64,000 nucleotides of DNA from Clostridium sp. AM33-3 (lineage in GTDB: Bacteria; Bacillota; Clostridia; Lachnospirales; Lachnospiraceae). Where the stretch lies: positions 547 to 64,546 of the forward strand of contig NZ_QUIV01000012.1 in assembly GCF_003480315.1 (NCBI RefSeq), given 5' to 3'. Below are positions 52,883 through 60,757 of the stretch, in pieces. Within the stretch, counting starts at the first letter, position 1; every line of letters starts with the position of its first letter. The notes beneath the pieces were generated by a model, which saw nothing but the letters and a program-made list of their open reading frames with translations, searched no databases and was not told where the DNA came from. The translations under genes and the position numbers were made by a program.

Positions 52883-53923
52883 ATGGCAAACGGAACAGTA
52901 GTAACGCGAAAAGGCTTACAGCTGATCGCGAAACTGGTGGCATCAGAGACAGCACTGACCTTTACGAGAGTAGCCATTGGTACAGGAAAGGTGCCGGGAG
53001 GATATGATCCAGGCAGCATGACTGGATTAAATGAATACAAAATGGACGGGAGCATCGCATCACACAGCGCATCGGGAGATGAAGCGAGTGTTGTTATGCA
53101 GATTAGTTCCATCGGGGTAGAGACTGGCTTTACTATCACGGAGGCCGGTCTTTTTGCGACAGATCCGGACGAAGGAGAAATCTTGTATGCTTATCTGGAT
53201 ATGTCAGCGGATCCACAGTACATGTATCCGGAAAACAATGCAATCAGTAAGTTTATCGAGCTGACATTGGTGGTTAAGATTGGAGAGGTACAGAGTGTTA
53301 CAGCGGTGATTAATCCGGGAAGCCTGATCACAGAAGAAAAATTTGAGGCAGAAAAAGCAGAGACCGTACACAAAAGCGATATTATTAATTCATTTAGTGA
53401 TACGGCCGGTGATCATGAAACAGTTATGGGCACTGTACTGGGATATCAGCATGATCGCGACATTAACTGGTTAAAGGGATATGCTGTAACAAAAGAAATG
53501 ATATCGAATCAGAATGTCGAATCAACGAATCTGGTACCAAGCGCATATTTACTGTATCAGCTCAATAAAACATTGTTGCAGAAATGTGAGGATCTGCTGA
53601 CCAAATATAATGCGTTAAATAGTAATATTGGCTTGAATCCAATTAAGACATACAAAGTTCAAGATGTTAACGTTGAAACCAATACATTGCAAAAATGGAT
53701 TATTAATAATTTTGTGCCTCCAGTATCAATTTTAAATATATTCAATGATAAATCTGCTGCAATGTTCGATGAAACCGGAAACTTTAATATCATTGCGTTT
53801 GGTCCTCATTCTGATGCTATTGTTATTTTAGTTGTTAATCATTGGACGGGTCATTCGTGGATAATTGGTGGAATCGATACAGCAAATTATGGAAATTGGC
53901 AATGGTTGAAGCTTTTTTCATAA
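52883..53923 (+). CDS. Tail fibre / tail-collar protein
   Basis: 346 aa. The N-terminal 150 residues (ANGTVVTRKGLQLIAKLVASETALTFTRVAIGTGKVPGGYDP, ITEAGLFATDPDEGEILYAYLDM) are the fibre domain that attaches to gpI. The C-terminal 115 residues, after ALNSNIGLNP, are AT-rich and unrelated in base content to the rest, ending with Trp-rich HWTGHSWIIGGIDTANYGNWQWLKLF. That part is the likely host-recognition tip and may be exchangeable. Confidence 0.85.
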   Translation: MANGTVVTRKGLQLIAKLVASETALTFTRVAIGTGKVPGGYDPGSMTGLNEYKMDGSIASHSASGDEASVVMQISSIGVETGFTITEAGLFATDPDEGEILYAYLDMSADPQYMYPENNAISKFIELTLVVKIGEVQSVTAVINPGSLITEEKFEAEKAETVHKSDIINSFSDTAGDHETVMGTVLGYQHDRDINWLKGYAVTKEMISNQNVESTNLVPSAYLLYQLNKTLLQKCEDLLTKYNALNSNIGLNPIKTYKVQDVNVETNTLQKWIINNFVPPVSILNIFNDKSAAMFDETGNFNIIAFGPHSDAIVILVVNHWTGHSWIIGGIDTANYGNWQWLKLFS

Positions 53924-54454
53924 TAAAACAATTATTATAAAACGTGAATGGATTGACCGTTCTACAAATTAATTAAAATGTCAATCATACGTCAGTGGTA
54001 AATGGGAAGAATGGAGTGACGCTGTTTAAATTACACAGGAGAAACCGAATATTGCAAACATAAATTGATTGTACCGGTGATAGTTCCGGCAAACACAATG
54101 CGAATTTTTCGGTCGCCAGCACGATCAGCATACAATATAGGTTCTGCTACAGTATATTTGTATTAACTGCAACCAGTATCATCGGATATTCAGATAATTT
54201 TTTATTAGTTGGAAGATCACTAGTGTCCAAGTCGATGTATACATAATAATCGTTAATTTGGATATTTTTAATTCTAGTAATTCGTGCAGAATATCCACCG
54301 TTTAGATATTTTAAATTACTATACAACGCAGTGGATGGGATGGGGGGATGTAGGAACATCGAACATGTAAGGAACGCTTACAAATTTAAAAATGAACTCA
54401 AAATAAAAAAGATTAATCTACCAAAAAAGAACAACAAAAAGGGAGGAAAAAAGA
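53924..54454. other. 531-bp gap: AT-rich remains of an inverted fibre tip
   Basis: There is no plus-strand gene here. On the minus strand, about 54040-54359 reads as a fibre C-terminus broken by one frameshift (see the next entry). The rest shows only AT-rich sequence and the ribosome binding site GGGAGG of the next gene near 54440. Confidence 0.6.
54041..54359 (-). pseudogene. Inverted, frameshifted alternative tail-fibre C-terminus
   Basis: The minus strand reads ALYSNLKYLNGGYSARI, then YYVYIDLDTSDLPTNKKLSEYPMILVAVNTNI up to a stop near 54147. One base out of frame it continues TVAEPILYADRAGDRKIRIVFAGTITGTINLCLQYSVSPV with a stop. A single missing base accounts for the break. The start (ALYSNLKYLNGG) is similar to ALNSNIGLNP of the plus-strand fibre. 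It looks like a silent or dead alternative tip. Confidence 0.55.
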
Positions 54455-55369
54455 ATGGCAGTAAAAACAGTACAGGCCATTATAAATGGTGTAACAACCA
54501 CGCTTACATATAATACTGCATCAGGAAAGTATGAAGCTACAATCACAGCCCCGACAAAGTCCAGTTACAATGTGAATTCCGGCCATTATTATCCGGTTAC
54601 CATTAAAGCTACAGATGCGGCAGGCAACACGACCACAAAGACAGATACGGACGCTACATTGGGTGATAGCCTTAAATTAAAAGTCAAGGAAAAGAATGCT
54701 CCGGTAATCACTATCAGCAGCCCGACCGCAGGGGCTTATCTGACCAACAACAAGCCAAGTATTGTCTGGACGGTTACCGATGCAGATTCCGGCGTTAATC
54801 CGGCTACCATCGGCATTACGATCGACAGCGGCGCCAAGGTTACCGGAGATAGCATTGCCAAAGAAACGGTTAGCGGCGGTTATAAATGCACCTACACGCC
54901 GACTACCGCGCTGGCAGATGGCAGACACACTATCAAGATTGATGCATCTGACTACGATGGCAATGCAGCGACTCAGAAATCGGTTACCTGTACCGTGGAT
55001 ACCGTACCGCCGACCTTATCCATCACCGCTCCGGCAGACAAGCTGATCACAAATAAGACTGCAATCACCGTCAAGGGTACTACCAACGATAAGACATCCA
55101 GCCCGGTTACTGTGACTGTGAAGCTCAACAGCGGAGCAGCTACTGAAGTGACTGTAGAGAATGACGGCAGTTTCAGCAAAGATCTGACTTTGGTCGTTGG
55201 CACAAATACTATCACTGTAGTTGCCAGGGATGCAGCAGGCAAGACTACGACCGTCACCCGTACCGTGACCGTAGATCAGACCGCTCCGGTTATCAAGAGC
55301 ATCACCATCAATCCGAATCCGGTAGATGCTGGCAAGACCTATATCATTAGCGTGGAGGTCACCGACTGA
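54455..55369 (+). CDS. Ig-like domain phage surface protein
   Basis: 304 aa; AAAGGGAGG precedes the ATG. Three to four bacterial Ig-like units: VITISSPTAGAYLTNNKPSIVWTVTDADSGV, TLSITAPADKLITNKTAITVKGTTNDKTSSPVTVTVKLN, VTVDQTAPVIKSITINPNPVDAGKTYIISVEVTD. Such Ig-like proteins decorate tails or bind surface glycans weakly. Its closing segment IKSITINPNPVDAGK reappears in the gene at 56020. Confidence 0.85.
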   Translation: MAVKTVQAIINGVTTTLTYNTASGKYEATITAPTKSSYNVNSGHYYPVTIKATDAAGNTTTKTDTDATLGDSLKLKVKEKNAPVITISSPTAGAYLTNNKPSIVWTVTDADSGVNPATIGITIDSGAKVTGDSIAKETVSGGYKCTYTPTTALADGRHTIKIDASDYDGNAATQKSVTCTVDTVPPTLSITAPADKLITNKTAITVKGTTNDKTSSPVTVTVKLNSGAATEVTVENDGSFSKDLTLVVGTNTITVVARDAAGKTTTVTRTVTVDQTAPVIKSITINPNPVDAGKTYIISVEVTD

Positions 55370-55382
55370 TAAGGAGGCTGCG

Positions 55383-55751
55383 ATGGTCAAACGAGTATTT
55401 GGCCGCGTAGATGGCCAGGAAGTGGAACTGTCCGCAGATTCAGGGGACCGGTGGAGCGTGCCGGTCCCTTTTGATGCGGACGGGGAGTATGTGGTAGAGA
55501 TTCTGGCTGAGGATGATGCGGGTAATCAGGCGTACATGGCCAAGATGCTGTTTGTGGTAAATACGGCGTTGCTCTGCGCACACGTTGAGCCGCTGCCATA
55601 CTACGGCCAACTCATTGATGTGCTGCCGGATGCCGATGTACTGCCGCAAAGGGTTTACGCCGATTTTTGCGGGTGCCTGGATGCGGCGGACATCATCCCA
55701 TTTGGATACTATGCGGAGCTGGTCGATCCGGCGTGCGCGGAAAGGAGATAG
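55383..55751 (+). CDS. Phage tail-associated protein with an Ig-like module
   Basis: 122 aa from the ATG at 55383 (AAGGAGG before it). The first 60 residues (WSVPVPFDADGEYVVEILAEDDAGNQAYMAKMLFVV) are an Ig-like module. The rest (YYGQLIDVLPDADVLPQRVYADF) is seen in clostridial tail genes near the fibre. Exact role unknown. Confidence 0.65.
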   Translation: MVKRVFGRVDGQEVELSADSGDRWSVPVPFDADGEYVVEILAEDDAGNQAYMAKMLFVVNTALLCAHVEPLPYYGQLIDVLPDADVLPQRVYADFCGCLDAADIIPFGYYAELVDPACAERR

Positions 55752-55753
55752 CT

Positions 55754-56020
55754 ATGCAGAGAATCAGATTTTATGTAGGCGAAAATAAGCATGTCCGGAT
55801 CCGTATCCATGCACGCAACAATGAGCCGTTCGTGATCCGGAATGCAACATGGGAGCTCAAAAGCAGCTATGAAACAGAAGCAAGTGGAGAATGCTTTATA
55901 GATGGAACTGTTATTGATGCACAAATAGCACCGAAAAAGAGACTAGAATATAAATTGTATATCACATATAAGGTAGCAGACGAGACTCTTATGGAATGCA
56001 TTGAGGTGGTGACTGAGTAA
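55754..56020 (+). CDS. Small phage tail-region protein
   Basis: 88 aa from the ATG at 55754 (GAAAGGAG before it). All-beta look (FVIRNATWELKSSYETEASGECFIDGTVIDAQIAPKKRLEYKLYITYKVADETLMECIEVVT), like small Ig-type baseplate accessories. Confidence 0.65.
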   Translation: MQRIRFYVGENKHVRIRIHARNNEPFVIRNATWELKSSYETEASGECFIDGTVIDAQIAPKKRLEYKLYITYKVADETLMECIEVVTE

Positions 56021-56277
56021 TGGTAGATAGTATATGCATTAAGTCTGTGCAAATAACGCCAAATACAGTAAATGTAGGCGGAAAAGTAAAAATTGCAGTT
56101 GAAATACCGTGTATATACCCAAAAAATCTGTACATCATGTCGATGCTGTCTAACAACATCAAAATAACAGCATTACCAGATACAACAAATAAAAAAATCA
56201 GAATGGATGCAGGCATCAATATGGCTTTGCCGCGCCTAGAACACTTGCAGATTACATATGGAGTAAATAAAAGTTAA
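56020..56277 (+). CDS. Chimeric small tail protein
   Basis: 85 aa, sharing one base with the previous stop. Residues 1-30 (CIKSVQITPNTVNVGGKVKIAVEI) copy the end of the Ig-like protein. Residues 36-83 (NLYIMSMLSNNIKITALPDTTNKKIRMDAGINMALPRLEHLQITYG) copy the end of the gpI-type protein. It is thus a mosaic of the two genes that bracket the fibre. Confidence 0.75.
   Translation: MVDSICIKSVQITPNTVNVGGKVKIAVEIPCIYPKNLYIMSMLSNNIKITALPDTTNKKIRMDAGINMALPRLEHLQITYGVNKS
56125..56274 (+). repeat. Direct repeat flanking the fibre cassette, right copy
   Basis: Counterpart of 52720-52869, same orientation, about 3.4 kb downstream. Confidence 0.8.
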
Positions 56278-56288
56278 AAAAGAAACAT

Positions 56289-56313
56289 GCCGCCATGAAA
56301 AGGCGGCTTTATT
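56289..56313 (+). terminator. Terminator after the tail genes
   Basis: GCCGCC/GGCGGC stem, 7-base loop, then TTTATTT. Confidence 0.7.
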
Positions 56314-56356
56314 TATGCACCGGAGCTGTCCGTAAAACAGCAGAAAGGAAAAGAAC

Positions 56357-56560
56357 ATGAGTATCAAACACAAATCTGAAACCCCGAACATCCCTTACGG
56401 CCCGGATACCGGAGTATCGACTCCGGAACCGCGCAATGAGGTATTAAGCACCGGCCCTGATCACGAGTACCGCAAGGATAGCACGCCGGGAACAGCCGAT
56501 CATGCAGAGCCGAGGCATGTGCAGGGCGGTCCCGGACACAAGGAGTGCGATCACGAGTAA
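56357..56560 (+). CDS. Small disordered phage protein
   Basis: 67 aa; GAAAGGAAAAG precedes the ATG. Rich in Pro, Gly, His and Glu, no hydrophobic core. Role unknown. Confidence 0.6.
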   Translation: MSIKHKSETPNIPYGPDTGVSTPEPRNEVLSTGPDHEYRKDSTPGTADHAEPRHVQGGPGHKECDHE

Positions 56561-56569
56561 AGGAGATTT

Positions 56570-56917
56570 ATGATGGTAGCACTGATATTTCAGTACATAG
56601 CCGCACATTGGATAGAATGGCTGTTTGCGGCTATCTCTGGAGCTCTATTCGCGGCATATCGCGGTTTGTCGAAACGCTTAAAGACTGAAGTGGTAAAGAA
56701 CCAGGCTATTAACGCTGCAGTACTGGCCCTGCTCCATGACCGCCTTTACCAGGCGTGTCAGTTTTACATAAGCCGCGGATACTGTACGGTGGGAGACCGG
56801 GATAACCTGGAGTACATGTTCAAACCGTACAAAGCTCTGGGCGGCAATGGAACTGGAGAGGAACTTTATAACAGATGTCTGGCCCTGGAATATGGGCCAG
56901 CAGAAAGAGAGGATTAA
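56570..56917 (+). CDS. Membrane protein of the lysis region, possible holin partner
   Basis: 115 aa. One N-terminal membrane segment (HWIEWLFAAISGALFAAYRGL), then a soluble helical part (LALLHDRLYQACQFYISRGYCTVGDRDNLEYMFKPYKALGGNGTGEELYNRC) common in Firmicute phages just before the holin. Possibly an antiholin or a second holin. Confidence 0.65.
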   Translation: MMVALIFQYIAAHWIEWLFAAISGALFAAYRGLSKRLKTEVVKNQAINAAVLALLHDRLYQACQFYISRGYCTVGDRDNLEYMFKPYKALGGNGTGEELYNRCLALEYGPAERED

Positions 56918-56920
56918 GAC

Positions 56921-57190
56921 ATGATGGATTTTGGTATTGCCAGTGTAGCGGCAATTACGGTGGTTTGTTATCTGGGAGGCATGGCTTGTAAGGCGTCTGC
57001 CAAGGTTAATGACGAAGTCATCCCGGTGGTATGCGGAGTGACCGGCGGCATCCTGGGCGTAGTTGGTATGTATGTGATGCCGGACTTCCCGGCAACGGAT
57101 GTGATCAACGCGGCAGCGATTGGCATTGTGTCCGGTCTGGCGGCAACAGGCGTGCATCAGGTTGTAAAGCAGGCATCCAAAAGTGCGTAG
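56921..57190 (+). CDS. Phage holin (Phage_holin_5_2 / Hol44-like)
   Basis: 89 aa with three membrane-like segments: ASVAAITVVCYLGGMAC, VVCGVTGGILGVVGMYVM, and DVINAAAIGIVSGLAATGVHQV. The PDFPATDV loop is typical of this holin family. It makes lethal membrane holes to release or activate the endolysin. Confidence 0.85.
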   Translation: MMDFGIASVAAITVVCYLGGMACKASAKVNDEVIPVVCGVTGGILGVVGMYVMPDFPATDVINAAAIGIVSGLAATGVHQVVKQASKSA

Positions 57191-57268
57191 AAGGAGGTGA
57201 TCCGGATATCTCCCGTAGCGGCCCGGGTTATGGCCGCATAAACCTAAAAACAGTAGGAGGATTGATTT

Positions 57269-57751
57269 ATGGAAAAATTAAGATTTGCATCTGGTAATAG
57301 CGTAACTCTGGTACCGAACGGAATCCAGGATATGGAAGAGAGTATGACTATCCGAATCCAGCTGGGAGAAAAGGGAATCGATGACATTGAGGCAGATCTG
57401 CAGGCTGAGGACTTGGAAAAAATCGGACTTTATGGAGAAAATGGAAAGCTGGTCCAGAACTATAACGGATATAAGTACATCAAGAGAGTATCTAAAATCT
57501 TTGACGTACCGGTAGATATCGAAAAGATTGAGGATACAGAGAAGTCAGAAGAAACTGCGGAACTGCAGGAAAATACTGAAGAAAGTGCGCAGGATGTCAG
57601 CCTGGGTACCAAGCCGGTTAAAACCTATCATAACGAGCTGGTATACGGAGACGCAGCAGAAATCGTCCTGTGCAAGTCAGATTTGCGCAAGGACGTGGAA
57701 GAGATGCAGGAAGTCCAGAACAATATTTTAGTGGCAATGCTGGAGGGGTAA
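57269..57751 (+). CDS. Phage protein of the lysis region, unknown
   Basis: 160 aa; AGTAGGAGG precedes the ATG. N-terminal beta-rich half (LRFASGNSVTLVPNGIQDMEESMTIRIQL), acidic linker (about residues 88-115), short C-terminal part. Often paired with XkdX, as here; may be a tail-tip or baseplate accessory. Confidence 0.6.
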   Translation: MEKLRFASGNSVTLVPNGIQDMEESMTIRIQLGEKGIDDIEADLQAEDLEKIGLYGENGKLVQNYNGYKYIKRVSKIFDVPVDIEKIEDTEKSEETAELQENTEESAQDVSLGTKPVKTYHNELVYGDAAEIVLCKSDLRKDVEEMQEVQNNILVAMLEG

Positions 57752-57755
57752 GACG

Positions 57756-57917
57756 ATGGAAAATATCATGAGAGCAAAAATTGAAAAACTGTACCTGGAA
57801 GGGGAACTGACAGAAAAAGGTCTGGATAATGCCGTTAAGAAGAAATGGATCACGGCAGCAGAAAAAGAAGAAATCATTGAAAAGAAGAAAAGTTGCACCG
57901 GTGCAACCGAAGTGTAA
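57756..57917 (+). CDS. XkdX family protein
   Basis: 53 aa. IMRAKIEKLYLEGELTEKGLDNAVKKKWITAAEKEEII is the XkdX pattern. The palindrome copy 3 is built into its last codons (encoding SCTGAT), outside the conserved part. Confidence 0.75.
   Translation: MENIMRAKIEKLYLEGELTEKGLDNAVKKKWITAAEKEEIIEKKKSCTGATEV
57892..57907. repeat. Palindrome GTTGCACCGGTGCAAC, copy 3
   Basis: Perfect copy, here inside the 3' end of xkdX and just before the endolysin gene. Confidence 0.75.
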
Positions 57918-57929
57918 AGGGGTGATAGC

Positions 57930-58724
57930 ATGAGAGACATTACCTTATGCCACCCACGCTTGCAGCGTATCGCCAGCGCCTGGATCAAAGCCTGTGCCAC
58001 CGAAGGCATCAGCGTAGCCATCAGTGAAACCTTTCGCACCGTAGCGGAGCAGGACGCTCTTTATGCTCAGGGCCGCACAAAGCCAGGCAACATCGTGACC
58101 AACGCAAAAGGCAGCAGTTACCGGTCCCAGCACCAGTGGGGCATCGCCTTTGATTTTTACCTCAAAATGGATGTAGACGGAGATGGCAAGATCTCCGACG
58201 ATGCCTACAATGACAGCAAGGGTCACTTTAAAAAGGCAGCCGAGCTGGCTAAAGCTCTGGGCCTTGCCTGGGGCGGTGACTGGAAGAGCATTGTGGACAA
58301 GCCACACCTGTACATTCCGGACTGGGGCAGCACTCCGAGCCAGCTCATCCAGCAGTACGGCACACCGGAAAAGTTTATGGCTACCTGGGTGCCGGAGACG
58401 GTTAAGACCGGATGGCAGCAGGAGGACGGCGGTTGGCGGTTTTACTACCGGGACGGTAGCGGAAAGTATGTGGTAAATGCCTGGTACAAAGACGGGGATC
58501 GCTGGTATTGGTTTGACGGTGCTGGAATGATGGTAAGCAACGTCTGGTACTGCTATAAAAATAACTGGTACTACCTGGGAACAGACGGAGCAATGGTAAA
58601 AGGCCTGCAGACCATTGGAGGTAAATGGTACTATCTGGATGAGAAGGGGCACATGGCAACGGAGCCGGTGACTTTGACGCCTGATCAGGATGGTGCGTTA
58701 CAGTATCCGGGACTTGCAGCATAA
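57930..58724 (+). CDS. Endolysin: M15 peptidase plus cell-wall-binding repeats
   Basis: 264 aa. Residues 1-140 are a peptidase M15-type (L-Ala-D-Glu or D-Ala-D-Ala endopeptidase) domain: SETFRTVAEQDALYAQGR, the metal-site SQHQWGIAFDFY and the last ligand in KPHLYIP. Residues about 155-245 are choline-binding-type repeats (GWQQEDGGWRFYYRDGSGKYVVNAWYKDGDRWYWFDGAGMMV, then WYYLGTDGAMV, WYYLDEKGHMA). It cuts host peptidoglycan after holin action. Confidence 0.92.
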   Translation: MRDITLCHPRLQRIASAWIKACATEGISVAISETFRTVAEQDALYAQGRTKPGNIVTNAKGSSYRSQHQWGIAFDFYLKMDVDGDGKISDDAYNDSKGHFKKAAELAKALGLAWGGDWKSIVDKPHLYIPDWGSTPSQLIQQYGTPEKFMATWVPETVKTGWQQEDGGWRFYYRDGSGKYVVNAWYKDGDRWYWFDGAGMMVSNVWYCYKNNWYYLGTDGAMVKGLQTIGGKWYYLDEKGHMATEPVTLTPDQDGALQYPGLAA

Positions 58725-58734
58725 AGAAAAAGGG

Positions 58735-58786
58735 ACTATCGCATCTAAAGCCTATTTGACTTTGATGCGGTAGTCCTTTTTTCTTT
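58735..58786. terminator. Bidirectional terminator after the endolysin
   Basis: GGACTATCGCATC pairs with GATGCGGTAGTCC, followed by TTTTTTCTTTTT. It separates the lysis genes from the leftward genes. Confidence 0.8.
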
Positions 58787-59107
58787 TTATAATTCTGGTT
58801 CAAAAAAATAGGATTCTTGTAAACCAGAGTTATCTTGCACATCGATCAATACGGCAGGACGCATTCGTAGAACTAACGTACCAGGGCGATCCTGTAATTT
58901 GGGAAAGAGTTGGTCTGCGACTTTGGCAGCCATAACAGAAACGTTGTGCTGTTCCTCTGGGGAAAGGCTGATGTACTCAGCCTCCCCAGTAGAATAAATA
59001 TCGGTCTTGTCAATAACAAAAGAACGGCCAGCGTTACGTGATTTGGAATTAAGATATTGCAAGGTTAAATAGTACATGGCATAATTAATAGTTAAGGTAT
59101 AAGGCAT
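58787..59107 (-). CDS. Hypothetical protein beside the tyrosine recombinase
   Basis: 106 aa. MPYTLTINYAMYYLTLQYLNSKSRNAGRSFVIDKTDIY then an acidic stretch. No domain recognised. It lies 18 bases downstream of the recombinase and is probably in one transcript with it. Confidence 0.6.
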   Translation of the reverse strand: MPYTLTINYAMYYLTLQYLNSKSRNAGRSFVIDKTDIYSTGEAEYISLSPEEQHNVSVMAAKVADQLFPKLQDRPGTLVLRMRPAVLIDVQDNSGLQESYFFEPEL

Positions 59108-59125
59108 GGTAATCGGTCTCCTTTT

Positions 59126-60154
59126 TTACTGGACAAAACGGTTGTGTGCCTGGTGCACGGTCTCTTTGCTGATAGCAGCATAGCACTTTTTGGTGGTATC
59201 AAGCTGCACATGACCTAACTTTTCGGCTACAAGCTCCAATGGAGCACCACGGTTGATCATATCGGTGCCGACCGATCGGCGGAATGTGTGCGGGGTGAGC
59301 TTGATGTTTGCAATGTTCTCATCACGAGCCTGGATGCGTTTTAATATATGACGTGCTCCGGCATTGCTTAAACGGTTGTATGGCTTGTTGGCTGAGACAA
59401 ACAAAGCCTCATTGTTATCGGCGCGTGATGCTAGATAGCGTTCAAGGTGTAGTTTGGCCGGAGCCGTAAAGTAAACCTCACGTTCCTTGCGTCCTTTACC
59501 GTACACGATAGCTTTCATGTTTACCATGTCTACATCACTGCGATTCATGGCTAACAGTTCACTGATACGAGCACCAGTGCTGTAAAGCATTTCACAGAGC
59601 GCAAGTTCGCGTTCGTTTTTGCAGGCGCATTTGACCTCTTCGCGCTGGTAGGAATTGATTGTAGGGCCAATCGTTCGCTCTACCTTTGCCTCTTTCAGTT
59701 TCTTCCCGGGATTGTCCGAAAGAAGATCCTCTGCATACAGATATGAGAAAAAGGAACGGATCTGGATCAGTTTTCCGTTATAGGTACCATCGCGCCATTT
59801 CCTGTTCAGGCGGCCGTGTACCAGATAGGCCATAATGTCGGCATATTTGATATCTTTCACATTTTTATTGACAAAATCAAGAAACGTGCGCAGCTCATAG
59901 CGGTATGATCGGATACTCAATTCGGTGCATCCGCGCAAGTGCATGTCTAAAAGGAATTGCTGCAGATAGGAATCTGTCATGTCCAGATCCGTAGACAGGG
60001 CTGTTTCATCCTCTTGGGTGATCTGGTAAGGACAGAGGTGCATTTCCAGGATCATCTTAGCTGTATTCAGGTTTTCGTCCGAGACGACACCGGATGCCTG
60101 CAGTGCAATCAGAATGTCATTGATCAATGTTGTGGTTGTAATAGTTCGTACCAT
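59126..60154 (-). CDS. Tyrosine recombinase (XerC/D-like)
   Basis: 342 aa from the ATG at 60154 (AAAGGAGGG before it). A SAM-like N-terminal core-binding domain (DSYLQQFLLDMHLRGCTELSIRSYRYELRTFLDFVNKN) precedes the catalytic domain: Arg in STGARISELLAMNRSDV, Lys near VYGKGRKEREVYF, H-x-x-R in TPHTFRRSVGTD, GHVQL and the Tyr nucleophile in TTKKCYAAI. All five key residues are present, so it should be active. Its role is unclear beside the serine integrase at the other end: it may belong to an older element or serve inversion of the fibre region. Confidence 0.9.
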   Translation of the reverse strand: MVRTITTTTLINDILIALQASGVVSDENLNTAKMILEMHLCPYQITQEDETALSTDLDMTDSYLQQFLLDMHLRGCTELSIRSYRYELRTFLDFVNKNVKDIKYADIMAYLVHGRLNRKWRDGTYNGKLIQIRSFFSYLYAEDLLSDNPGKKLKEAKVERTIGPTINSYQREEVKCACKNERELALCEMLYSTGARISELLAMNRSDVDMVNMKAIVYGKGRKEREVYFTAPAKLHLERYLASRADNNEALFVSANKPYNRLSNAGARHILKRIQARDENIANIKLTPHTFRRSVGTDMINRGAPLELVAEKLGHVQLDTTKKCYAAISKETVHQAHNRFVQ

Positions 60155-60279
60155 AGCGCCCTCCTTTAATATTGTAATATGGTAACTTATCACCTCAACC
60201 AACTGTGAAACAGTCTGCCTTCTGTCAAGAAAAAACCAATAAATCAAAGGATTTCGCTATTTTGGGAATAAGAAACCAC

Positions 60280-60716
60280 AGAAGGATGTGTGATTCATTA
60301 CGGTTTTATAGAGAAATTCATTGAGAAACTTGGAACGAAGTACCATATAAAAGAAATTGCGTTTGACCGTTGGGGAGCAATGCTGATGATACAGGATTTG
60401 GAATGTATGGGATTTACCGTTGTTCCTTTCGGGAAGGGGTATAAGGATATGAGTCCGCCAACGAAGGAACTTATGAAGCTGACACTTGAGGAGCGAATTG
60501 CCCACGGTGGACATGAGGTTCTCCGGTGGATGATGGACAATGTGTATGTCAGACAAGACCCTGCCAGAAATATCAAAATGGATAAGGAAAAATCTAATCT
60601 ACGGAGAAAATCGATGCAGCAGCAACCGTTATGGCACTTGACCGTGCAATTCGTAATCAGGGCAGCGAGGAACGTGTATATGATGGCAGGGAATTCTTGT
60701 TTTTAAGAAAGAAAAC
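60280..60716 (+). pseudogene. TerL C-terminal fragment of another phage, frameshifted
   Basis: YGFIEKFIEKLGTKYHIKEIAFDRWGAMLMIQDLECMGFTVVPFGKGYKDMSPPTKELMKLTLEERIAHGGHEVLRWMMDNVYVRQDPARNIKMDKEKS is the nuclease end of an HK97-type terminase, unlike the intact TerL at 35.1 kb. At 60591-60600 AATCT is doubled (AATCTAATCT). Removing one copy restores STEKIDAAATVMALDRAIRNQGSEERVYDGREFLFL. The front two thirds of the gene are missing. Confidence 0.85.
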
Positions 60717-60739
60717 CTCTCCGGCAGATGGAGAGGTTT
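60713..60739. terminator. Terminator of the toxin gene
   Basis: AAACCTCTCC pairs with GGAGAGGTTT around a 7-base loop. On the minus strand TTTCTTTC follows. It lies 18 bases after the toxin stop. Confidence 0.75.
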
Positions 60740-60757
60740 GAATGATCATGGTTTTGT

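Noticed and set aside
52883..54460. Diversity-generating retroelement at the fibre tip
   Set aside because: No reverse transcriptase gene and no template repeat with adenine-directed changes were found.
57190..57215. AAGGAGGTGATCC resembling the 3' end of 16S rRNA
   Set aside because: It is a strong Shine-Dalgarno-like stretch on the plus strand with no other rRNA sequence nearby; the 14-codon frame after it is not convincing.
13715..60255. Shared GGATTTCG near both prophage ends (13715 and 60248) as attL/attR core
   Set aside because: Only eight bases plus a few scattered matches; this could be chance, and one copy lies inside the integrase coding sequence.
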